DNA from: Desulfosporosinus sp.
GTDB lineage: Bacteria > Bacillota > Desulfitobacteriia > Desulfitobacteriales > Desulfitobacteriaceae
Assembly: GCA_016278585.1 (NCBI GenBank)
Contig: JADQBO010000097.1
Location: 1 to 6,438, forward strand
DNA length: 6,438 nucleotides
Direction: 5' to 3'
Positions 1-4,567 of this stretch are shown here, in pieces (within the stretch, counting starts at the first letter, position 1; every line of letters starts with the position of its first letter). The notes below the pieces were generated by a model. That model was not told the origin of the DNA. It searched no databases and was given only the letters and a program-made list of their open reading frames with translations. A program made the position numbers and the translations under genes.

Positions 1-75
1 TCTTTGCCATTTGATATTTGACTTTTTGTCAGATGATTTATGCAACGCTAATGATCTTGTACCATAACCGTCCTA

Positions 76-183
76 CTACATTCTTCCATAGTAATTAGCT
101 CCGCCACAACAACCGTTTCCGTAGTCAGAACCCGGTGCATACCAAGGATTTGGCGCAATCTGGCCTGGTTGTTGTTGGACCAA
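76..183 (-). pseudogene. Orphan Gly/Tyr/Cys-rich tail frame, possibly a frameshifted C-terminus of the neighbouring secreted protein
   Basis: Directly downstream of the 207-737 gene, a different minus-strand frame stays open for about 34 codons and ends in TAG at 76-78. It reads in part QQQPGQIAPNPWYAP, then GNGCCGGANYYGRM at the end. This Pro/Gln/Gly/Tyr composition with a Cys pair looks like a structural or coat-type protein tail rather than random sequence. The only start-like codon is TTG at 181-183, straight after a stop and without a ribosome binding site, so it is probably not an independent gene. In the frame of the 207-737 gene, the stretch after its tandem stops also reads NNFNWSNNN, like that gene's Asn-rich end. 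A former longer protein broken by frameshifts and stops is therefore plausible, but this is inference. No family was recognised. Confidence 0.4.
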
Positions 184-206
184 TTAAAGTTATTCAGTAG
201 TTCTTA

Positions 207-737
207 TCATTCATGACCGGATTGGCTACCGGACATATGACTTTCACCCCAATTAGTATTATGATTCTCGTTATAATTGTGATTAGCGTTATAACCATTT
301 CCGTTCATACTATTATGCAATTGTTGGTGTTGTTGGAGATTCATATTAGAATGTCCATCATTGTAGTAATAGTTTTGTGCAGGGGCGACGGGCGCTGGTG
401 TGACAGGTGCCGGGGTAACTGGTGCTCGGTTAACTGGTGTCGGGGTAACGTGTGCTGTGGTGACAGTTGCAACTGGTTCTGGTTCTGGTGCTGGGGTAAC
501 TGGTGCTTGGGTAACAGGTGCTGTAGTGACTGGCGCCGAGGTAACAGTTGCAACTGGGTCAGTTGCTGGAGTGACAGTTATAGCCGGTTCTGTCTCAGTT
601 GGTCTGGTTGTTACAGTTGCAGTAGTGCTAGGGTCCACAGACGTTCCTGATGTAGCAGCACTAACTATTGCTACGGCTCCCATTATCAGCCCAAGAGACA
701 ATGTACTTACCATTAACGTTTGTTTAAAACTTTTCAT
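207..737 (-). CDS. Secreted Pro/Thr-rich protein with Asn/His-rich C-terminus, function unknown
   Basis: A 176-residue exported protein of unknown function. The start at 737 (MKSFKQTLMV) is preferred over an in-frame ATG at 746, because AAGGAAGG abuts the 746 codon but lies 9 nt before the 737 codon. Residues 1-28 form a signal peptide: a Lys-containing N-region, a hydrophobic core and an A-type cleavage site around VSA-A. A low-complexity region of APVT/TPAP repeats follows, then from about residue 121 a Tyr/Asn/His/Gln-rich tail with 10 histidines. No catalytic domain is visible. The repeats suggest an extended wall- or spore-surface-exposed stalk, and the His-rich tail could bind metal; both are inference. 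It lies downstream of dedA on the same strand but 285 bp away, so it probably has its own promoter. Tandem stops TGA-TAA end it, and a suspicious tail frame follows (76-183). Confidence 0.72.
   Translation of the reverse strand: MKSFKQTLMVSTLSLGLIMGAVAIVSAATSGTSVDPSTTATVTTRPTETEPAITVTPATDPVATVTSAPVTTAPVTQAPVTPAPEPEPVATVTTAHVTPTPVNRAPVTPAPVTPAPVAPAQNYYYNDGHSNMNLQQHQQLHNSMNGNGYNANHNYNENHNTNWGESHMSGSQSGHE
378..575 (-). repeat. Degenerate tandem repeats coding for APVT/TPAP units
   Basis: Within the secreted protein gene, imperfect units of about 12-15 nt (plus-strand form GGTGCTGGGGTAACT and variants) encode runs such as APVTTAPVTQAPVTPAP. Units differ in synonymous and non-synonymous positions, so the array is old or under selection for composition rather than freshly expanded. 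Such arrays often vary in copy number between strains. Confidence 0.7.
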
Positions 738-1022
738 TTCAATCATCCTTCCTTAAACTAATTACTAAAATTTATGAATTAACTACAATGGCGCTACTTT
801 GTTGAATAATCTTACATTGGATTCTTTTCCACTGATCACCCCCTGTCTTCAATGAGTTATTCGTAACAGTTTATTATTTTTTGAGGGTAGCTTTTAAAAA
901 AAAATATAAATTTTTTCTTTATCCAACATTGCACCATCCTATAATATGAAAGTTTCAAACGTCTCAAGAAATTCGTGCTCCACTTCTAAAATGCTTTTAT
1001 AGCTTGCTGTAGCCTACAAAGT
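738..1022. other. Intergenic region between dedA and the secreted-protein gene, no gene recognised
   Basis: About 285 bp of very AT-rich sequence, including an A/T-run block at 895-916. No convincing promoter with two good hexamers was found for the downstream gene. A half copy of the window's shared motif (ATTCATAAATT on the minus strand, near 766-776) lies about 24 nt before the AAGGAAGG ribosome binding site. Short open frames here (for example one reading YKSILEVEHEFLETF near 940-1000, minus strand) lack starts and were not called. No GC-rich terminator hairpin follows dedA. Confidence 0.4.
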
Positions 1023-1679
1023 TTAAGCTCTTTCTTCAGAAGTTTTTAGCCTTTTATTATTTATAAAGGTAACTATTCCCGGCAATATAGAAATAAATAT
1101 GATAGCGAATATTACAAGGGTAAAATTCTCTTTAACAGTAGGTATATTGCCAAAGAAGTATCCTCCGGCTATAAATAATGCTACCCACACCACTGCTCCA
1201 ATAACATTGTAGCTGATAAACCTCCAGTAGGTCATCCTACCCATTCCAGCTACAAATGGAGCAAAGGTTCGCATTATCGGTATGAATCTGGCGATTATGA
1301 TGGTCTTGCCCCCATGCGTCTCATAAAACTCATGGGTTCGCATGAGATATTCTTTTTTTAAAAAACGTACATTTTCTTTATGGAAAATCTTTGGGCCTAT
1401 GAGCTTGCCAATATGATAGTTTACCGTATCACCCAGAATAGCCGCCAAAATCAAGACAAAAGTAATAGCTGCCAAATTCAGCTCACCGCTCGCTGACAAG
1501 GCACCAATTACGAAAATCATTGAATCTCCCGGCAGGAAAGGTGTAACAACCAACCCTGTTTCACAAAACACAATTACAAATAGAACTAGATATGTCCAAA
1601 TACCATAATCTTTAGCCAGTTCAGTCAGGTTTTTATCGAGATTCATAACAAAATCAAACAGGTTCATTATTAAATCCAT
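1023..1679 (-). CDS. dedA: DedA family inner-membrane protein
   Basis: A 218-residue polytopic membrane protein that matches E. coli DedA closely in remembered sequence (ETGLVVTPFLPGDS near residues 40-53, FAPFVAGMG near 139-147, FFGNIP near 175-180). The family's key residues are present: Glu40, the FLPGD motif with Asp52, and the ARFIPIMRTFAP segment with Arg131 and Arg137. DedA/VTT-domain proteins are half-transporter-like; family members have been linked to undecaprenyl-phosphate or phospholipid flipping, proton-motive-force maintenance and drug or pH tolerance. The exact substrate cannot be read from sequence. The length is usual for the family and the frame is intact. The ATG at 1679 follows AAGGGAAG with 6 nt spacing. 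A second GGGAGG-ATG lies upstream but opens only a 4-codon frame. Direct TTAACA-like repeats lie 95-135 bp upstream. Confidence 0.95.
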   Translation of the reverse strand: MDLIMNLFDFVMNLDKNLTELAKDYGIWTYLVLFVIVFCETGLVVTPFLPGDSMIFVIGALSASGELNLAAITFVLILAAILGDTVNYHIGKLIGPKIFHKENVRFLKKEYLMRTHEFYETHGGKTIIIARFIPIMRTFAPFVAGMGRMTYWRFISYNVIGAVVWVALFIAGGYFFGNIPTVKENFTLVIFAIIFISILPGIVTFINNKRLKTSEERA

Positions 1680-1772
1680 TTCACACTTCCCTTGTATTTT
1701 TTAAATCATTCTTCTTCAGGTCCTTGTCATCCTCCCAATTTCAATTAACAAATATAATCTACCATAAGTAAA

Positions 1773-1811
1773 TTACATAAACTTAACGTATTTTTAACAT
1801 TTTTGTTAAAA
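1773..1811 (+). promoter_or_regulatory. TTAACA-like direct repeats with 8-bp inverted repeat upstream of dedA (PhoP-box-like)
   Basis: TTACAT (1773), TTAACG (1783) and TTAACA (1794) lie at 10-11 bp spacing, followed by GTTAAA (1805). The last two also form a perfect palindrome, TTTTAACA-tttt-TGTTAAAA (1792-1811). Direct repeats of TTAACA with about 5-bp gaps are the known layout of Bacillus PhoP boxes. The sequence is seen; the regulator is inference, and AT-rich sequence makes such matches easy. Confidence 0.35.
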
Positions 1812-1928
1812 TACCATAAAAGCAACCGGGCTACACTAATATCTTTAGATGCAAAACGGCGACTAATGATTGTTTAGTGATCAAAAGTACAGCCATCCAT
1901 ATCCTTTTCCCAACAGCCTCTTTGAATG

Positions 1929-2105
1929 CTACAACACCCCCTGTTTTCGGGTAGGTAACTCTTTTCCAGTAAATACTCCTAAAAATTGCAGCTCTTTTTG
2001 ACTGTAAGCACTTAGAATATTATTGACCAAAACGCTAAGGATACCTTCGCTTAGGGCTAAGGGAAACTGAGTGAACGCTAAGATGCTCATGTTCAGAAGC
2101 GAGTT
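1929..2105 (-). pseudogene. cbiM: C-terminal remnant of cobalt ECF transporter component CbiM
   Basis: This minus-strand frame is open for 58 codons between a stop at 2106-2108 and TAG at 1929-1931. It reads SILAFTQFPLALSEGIL, then a hydrophobic stretch and LSAYSQKELQFLGVFTGKEL. This matches the conserved C-terminal end of CbiM (family pattern FALTQxPLAxSEGLLTVLV...YSxEEL), the substrate-capture membrane component of the cobalt CbiMNQO energy-coupling-factor transporter. Full CbiM is about 220-250 residues, so roughly three quarters are missing. No CbiM-like sequence continues in any frame beyond about 2110, where the promoter region of the plus-strand gene at 2226 begins. An ATG at 2088-2090 lacks a ribosome binding site. 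No cbiN, cbiQ or cbiO follows. It is best read as a deletion scar of a former cobalt transport operon. Confidence 0.8.
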
Positions 2106-2119
2106 TTACTTATACTTTC

Positions 2120-2148
2120 TGTACAAGAGTTTAGAATTTCGCTAAAAT
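2120..2148 (+). promoter_or_regulatory. Candidate sigma-A promoter for the 2226 gene
   Basis: TGTACA (2120-2125) and TAAAAT (2143-2148) are separated by 17 bp, matching 4/6 and 5/6 of the sigma-A hexamers. A start near 2155 would put the shared 19-bp motif (2164-2182) just downstream of the transcription start, a typical repressor position. Confidence 0.4.
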
Positions 2149-2163
2149 ATGCAAGAAAGAATA

Positions 2164-2182
2164 TATGTTCATCTATTCATAA
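2164..2182 (+). promoter_or_regulatory. Shared 19-bp motif, copy 1 (upstream of the 2226 gene)
   Basis: TATGTTCATCTATTCATAA. It ends 43 nt before the ATG at 2226, with a GTTGG-ATAAA-CCAAC inverted repeat (2183-2197) immediately after it. On the complementary strand it reads as two TGAAYA units 8 bp apart, and with the neighbouring bases gives TGAACATATATTC, which resembles ArsR/SmtB-type operators (TGAA-N6-TTCA). The regulator is unknown. Confidence 0.5.
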
Positions 2183-2225
2183 GTTGGATAAACCAACACA
2201 TAGAATTATTAAGGAGGTATAGTTA

Positions 2226-2777
2226 ATGAGAACGAGGAAAAACCTTAATTTTAACCGTGGTCCTTATATGATTGTTGTTGTAGTGGCTTTAGTCTTATTG
2301 ATTTGGAGTTTGGGTACCAGTAGTTCGAGGTCTTTTTTTACCACGACACCGATCAAAAGTTGGAATACTATTGATCCAGATGTCTCTACAAATGGCAATA
2401 CGTTATACGCTTTAGCTTTTCTCCAGTCAAAAAAAAGTAATTTAACACCCACCGCACCGCCACCAAGTTTAGTGTTTAACAAACCCTTTAACTATTACGG
2501 TAAGTACCTTCAGTTCTCCGGCACAGTCAAATCAGTTCAGTCTTCTTCTCCACCAAGCAAACTTGAAAGTATAGCTCTTGGGAGTTCAACCGAAATAATT
2601 GTTCTCGCAAACGACGGAAGGACCTTGATTGATTTCTTTCTCATAGGCAGAATGCAAAGTTTTTCTACAGGAGCCCCCATAACACTTTTCGGTTACACTC
2701 CTGGAATACGTTATGTTCAAAACACCCAAGGAGTTGTTACACCAGGGCTTGTTATCATAGGAAGCTTATATAAATAG
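2226..2777 (+). CDS. Membrane-anchored orphan protein with small C-terminal beta-rich domain
   Basis: A 183-residue protein I do not recognise as a named family. Residues 1-12 are basic, 13-29 form one transmembrane segment (MIVVVVALVLLIW), and the rest would lie outside the membrane by the positive-inside rule. A Ser/Thr/Pro-rich linker (30-84) leads to a compact domain (about 86-183) that alternates hydrophobic and polar residues. Its phrases YYGKYLQFSGTV, TEIIVLANDG and PITLFGYTPG resemble OB-fold/tRNA_anti-like domains (GKxVxVxGxV), but this is only pattern resemblance. The start is secure: AAGGAGGT lies 7 nt before ATG. It may be transcribed alone, since the next gene is 152 bp away and has its own motif and promoter candidate. 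It shares the layout (basic tip, single TM, disordered linker, small domain) and the upstream motif with the 3704 gene. Confidence 0.8.
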   Translation: MRTRKNLNFNRGPYMIVVVVALVLLIWSLGTSSSRSFFTTTPIKSWNTIDPDVSTNGNTLYALAFLQSKKSNLTPTAPPPSLVFNKPFNYYGKYLQFSGTVKSVQSSSPPSKLESIALGSSTEIIVLANDGRTLIDFFLIGRMQSFSTGAPITLFGYTPGIRYVQNTQGVVTPGLVIIGSLYK

Positions 2778-2848
2778 CGGATGGCATTTCTAGGACAGCA
2801 GCATACCCTATCGATGCCGGAAATTATTAGTGTTCTCACCTAATATAA

Positions 2849-2873
2849 ATGAATAAATGAATACGTGAACATA
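2849..2873 (-). promoter_or_regulatory. Shared motif, copy 2 (inverted, with a third repeat unit)
   Basis: On the minus strand this contains TATGTTCACGTATTCATTT, followed by a further TATTCAT unit. On the plus strand three TGAAYA units (TGAATA, TGAATA, TGAACA) start every 8 bp at 2850, 2858 and 2866. Its orientation is opposite to copies 1 and 3. It lies just upstream of the sigma-F-like promoter of the 2930 gene. Confidence 0.45.
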
Positions 2874-2878
2874 TATAA

Positions 2879-2908
2879 GCATAAGTTTTACCACGGGAGG
2901 CTAAATCA
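2879..2908 (+). promoter_or_regulatory. Candidate sigma-F (forespore) promoter of the YlmC/YmxH gene
   Basis: GCATA (2879-2883), 15 bp, then GGCTAAATCA (2899-2908). This fits the published Bacillus sigma-F pattern GYATA-N15-GGNNANAHTR at all but one defined position. Transcription would start near 2914, just ahead of the GAGGGGGG ribosome binding site (2916-2923). Forespore expression fits the sporulation assignment of the downstream family. Confidence 0.45.
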
Positions 2909-2929
2909 ATTATACGAGGGGGGTTAAAG

Positions 2930-3211
2930 ATGATAAAAGCTTCTGAGTTAAGTATGCTTGAAGTAATAAATATGGTTGATGGTAAAAGGTTAGGGCCAAT
3001 TAAGGATGTTGAACTTGATCCTAGCAACGGTACTGTCAGAACTTTGATTATTACTGGTGAGGGTCGGGAGGGAACGTTATTCGGCAAGTTTGGACGAAAC
3101 GACAATGATTACTTACTACCATGGCAACACGTAAAGAAAATTGGCCAAGACGTTATTTTAGTGGAATTGGATCATTCATTAGATAACCATCGTTTACAAG
3201 AAGTGGATTAG
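2930..3211 (+). CDS. YlmC/YmxH family sporulation protein (PRC-barrel)
   Basis: A 93-residue single-domain protein. MIKASELSMLEVINMVDGKRLG at the N-terminus, DVELDPSNGTVRTLII (26-41), and LPWQHVKKIGQDVILVEL (63-80) follow the PRC-barrel pattern, in which a beta barrel ends in W-x-x-I/V-x-K-I-G-x-D-V-I-L-V. Length and motif order fit the YlmC/YmxH subgroup of spore-forming Firmicutes, whose biochemical role is not established. No signal peptide or membrane segment is present, so it is cytoplasmic. The ATG at 2930 follows GAGGGGGG with 6 nt spacing. A sigma-F-like promoter precedes it and a strong hairpin terminator lies about 100 bp downstream, so it is probably monocistronic. The DNDYLLPW region suggests a complete, intact domain; nothing is missing. 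Confidence 0.88.
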   Translation: MIKASELSMLEVINMVDGKRLGPIKDVELDPSNGTVRTLIITGEGREGTLFGKFGRNDNDYLLPWQHVKKIGQDVILVELDHSLDNHRLQEVD

Positions 3212-3314
3212 GTTGAAGTTAGGATTGTTTTAATAGTCTGCCCCAGTCTAATTTGGCGCAGAGTTCGGGTGAGCACGCAGAGAGGGAGAGAAGGGATTCG
3301 TAATAAAAAAACTG

Positions 3315-3350
3315 AACGAGAAGACCCGCGAAAGGCTTGGTCTTCTCGTT
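3315..3350. terminator. Strong bidirectional Rho-independent terminator
   Basis: AACGAGAAGACC (3315-3326) pairs perfectly over 12 bp with GGTCTTCTCGTT (3339-3350) across a 12-nt loop. On the plus strand TGATTTT follows. On the minus strand the hairpin is followed by a run of seven T after three bases, because a run of seven A (3305-3311) precedes it on the plus strand. It would end the YlmC/YmxH transcript and also block any minus-strand transcript. Confidence 0.85.
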
Positions 3351-3556
3351 TGATTTTAAGCTTGTTACTCCTTCGCATCGCCAATCTTTAGATTTCATAG
3401 TCAGTCCGTATGTCATCAAAGCACTAATGGATTTTCTCGAACGGTACAGAAATCGTTTGATAGAACTCGCCAACCTGATAGAAAAGCATGACTGAGTGCC
3501 AATGGAATTTTTTCACAGCTAACTTGAATGTGCCGTTGAATTAGGACAAATGAATT

Positions 3557-3575
3557 TATGCTCATATATTCATAA
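3557..3575 (+). promoter_or_regulatory. Shared 19-bp motif, copy 3 (upstream of the 3619 ORF and 3704 gene)
   Basis: TATGCTCATATATTCATAA, 16 of 19 positions identical to copy 1. It ends 43 nt before the ATG at 3619, the same gap as copy 1 has to the ATG at 2226. A perfect TATAAT (3587-3592) lies downstream but has no good -35 hexamer, which would suit activator dependence or a promoter read by another sigma factor. Confidence 0.5.
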
Positions 3576-3618
3576 ATCAATAACGTTATAATACAATATT
3601 AATGGAGGTGAGATAGTA

Positions 3619-3681
3619 ATGTTTATTCGCGTCAGATGGGGTTACTCTGGGGTTTGTTCTTATAGGTGCTCTGAACGTTAA
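3619..3681 (+). CDS. Possible 20-residue leader peptide or frameshifted start of a membrane peptide
   Basis: GGAGG (3604-3608) lies 10 nt before an ATG that opens a 20-codon frame (MFIRVRWGYSGVCSYRCSER) ending in TAA at 3679-3681, 22 nt before the next gene. The encoded peptide looks unremarkable. However, the frame in phase with the 3704 gene reads GVTLGFVLIGALNVNFG over the same bases and is hydrophobic like a membrane segment. Either this is a true short upstream ORF affecting translation of the 3704 gene, or an older small membrane protein has been broken by a one-base change just after its start. Spacing from the upstream motif equals that of the 2226 gene, which supports a genuine start here. 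No family recognised. Confidence 0.35.
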   Translation: MFIRVRWGYSGVCSYRCSER

Positions 3682-3703
3682 CTTTGGCAAAGGGGGAAGT
3701 TTT

Positions 3704-4402
3704 ATGTCTAATCAGAGAGGGCGTAAACCCTATGGGATGAAACAACAAGAGATAGTTACTTTAGTTTTTGGCATAGCGATTATAATAATATTCTACCTTG
3801 TTTATCAATTTTTTTTTAAAGGTGGTTCTTACGCTATGCGCTCCTCCCTTGCCGCAACAAGTCAGATATACCAACCTAGCGCTTATCCATCTAATAATTT
3901 GAATTCATATAGCTATCCAAGTCCAAGCTCCTCTAACCTATATGATTCTTCAACATTTAGTTCATTTGACTATTCTAACCAAAATTCTCTTACGACTTCC
4001 GAAAAAAGTGATACACTGACAGGATATTGGATATTATTTGATAATAACGGAGTAATTACTCAATTTAACTTAAATGCAAACGATTATGCCTTTATACAAC
4101 GGTTAATTCAAAATGACAACAAGGGGATTCCGAAAATTGTAATATTCTTAGTTGAAAATGGACGAACGCGTAAATATACAGTTAGTAACGAACTATATTT
4201 AATTATTACAAATTTGAATTTAATTCTTGACTCAAGGAATGTCAATAATTCGGTAAATCTATCAACTAATAGTTCTCCATATACCCCCCAAAATTCTTAT
4301 CCCAATACATCGATTCCTAATTCTTATCCTAACTCATCTTATCCAAATACACCTAATTCATCCAATTCAAATTCCACTAACAACCAGGGTATTAAACCAT
4401 AA
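3704..4402 (+). CDS. Membrane-anchored Ser/Asn/Pro-rich orphan protein
   Basis: A 232-residue protein of unknown family. Residues 1-15 are basic; 16-38 form a transmembrane segment (IVTLVFGIAIIIIFYLVYQF), so the rest is probably outside the cell membrane. A Ser/Tyr/Pro/Asn-rich linker (45-104) is followed by a folded-looking domain at about 105-178 (TGYWILFDNNGVITQFNL, IPKIVIFLVENGRTRKYTV), and then a low-complexity tail built on NSYPN/SYPNT units (196-222). The start is supported by AGGGGG 7 nt before ATG. It has the same overall plan as the 2226 protein, but the small domains do not visibly align. The composition suits a spore- or wall-surface protein, as inference. A 20-codon ORF and a shared regulatory motif lie upstream. 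No clear terminator follows. Confidence 0.78.
   Translation: MSNQRGRKPYGMKQQEIVTLVFGIAIIIIFYLVYQFFFKGGSYAMRSSLAATSQIYQPSAYPSNNLNSYSYPSPSSSNLYDSSTFSSFDYSNQNSLTTSEKSDTLTGYWILFDNNGVITQFNLNANDYAFIQRLIQNDNKGIPKIVIFLVENGRTRKYTVSNELYLIITNLNLILDSRNVNNSVNLSTNSSPYTPQNSYPNTSIPNSYPNSSYPNTPNSSNSNSTNNQGIKP
4280..4375 (+). repeat. Short imperfect repeats coding for SYPN/PNS units
   Basis: The 3' part of the 3704 gene repeats segments like AATTCTTATCC/AACTCATCTTATCC, giving NSYPNTSIPNSYPNSSYPNT in the protein. Low-complexity coding repeat, not a mobile or CRISPR repeat. Confidence 0.55.
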
Positions 4403-4567
4403 TTATTTTGTAGCATTAGCCCAGGAACAAGGAAACTTTTGAACCAGCACCCCCCAGCCGGACTGACCCATATTCCAATCATTACTGTGAGAGTTTGGGC
4501 TGCCTCAACTTGATTGCAAAATCACTTCTTTAATAGGGTTATGCTCATGATTCATTTATCTTTTTTG
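4403..4567. other. Convergent intergenic spacer with a weak fourth motif copy
   Basis: The spacer between the convergent 3704 gene and the CDF gene. No hairpin with a T-tract was found. A GC-richer stretch (4445-4470) has no recognised function. At 4540-4557 TATGCTCATGATTCATTT matches the shared motif with one base missing in the centre; here it lies downstream of both genes, so it may be chance, a decoy site, or the relic of a lost promoter. Confidence 0.35.

Larger units (their letters stand above)
3212..3703. other. 492-bp region with terminator, upstream ORF and shared motif, otherwise no recognised gene
   Basis: Apart from the separately listed terminator (3315-3350), motif (3557-3575) and 20-codon ORF (3619-3681), no gene is supported. 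Between about 3390 and 3493 a plus-strand frame ends LERYRNRLIELANLIEKHD with TGA; it resembles an amphipathic-helical protein tail but has no start with a ribosome binding site. The opposite strand also reads openly across the same bases, including straight through the terminator hairpin, so these frames may be decayed coding sequence or chance. Confidence 0.4.

Noticed and set aside
19..31. TGAC-TTTTT-GTCA as a terminator for the secreted-protein gene
   Set aside because: The stem is only 4 bp and is not followed by a T-run on the minus strand.
213..756. Long plus-strand open frames opposite the secreted-protein gene
   Set aside because: They are mirror images of the Pro/Thr/Asn repeats (Trp/Cys/Gly- or Val/Thr/Gly-rich), without ribosome binding sites; shadow frames.
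1810..1940. Possible cobalamin or c-di-GMP riboswitch between dedA and the cbiM remnant
   Set aside because: Checked for conserved riboswitch core sequences on both strands by eye; none was found beyond short chance matches.
1840..1965. Minus-strand frame reading PKTGGVVAFKEAVGKRIW, reminiscent of amino acid permease loops
   Set aside because: It overlaps the end of the CbiM frame, has no supported start, and carries too little sequence for a family call.
2083..2096. ATGCTCATGTTCAG as a further copy of the shared motif
   Set aside because: It lies inside the cbiM remnant and lacks the TATTCAT half; treated as coding sequence.
2041..2110. Nested inverted repeats (TTCGCTT/AAGCGAG, CTTA/TAAG, TGAAC/GTTCA) resembling a three-way-junction RNA followed by TTTT
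   Set aside because: The stretch is explained by the CbiM coding remnant on the minus strand, and the outer helix is short with a long loop; no RNA family fits.
2177..2206. Sigma-E-like promoter TCATAAG-N15-CATAGAAT before the 2226 gene, with a similar arrangement at 3571-3597
   Set aside because: Spacers are 15 and 13 instead of 14, and the predicted transcript would begin inside the ribosome binding site in both cases.
3219..3473. 84-codon minus-strand ORF across the terminator
   Set aside because: It runs straight through the perfect 12-bp hairpin, has no good ribosome binding site, and its composition is not that of a known protein.
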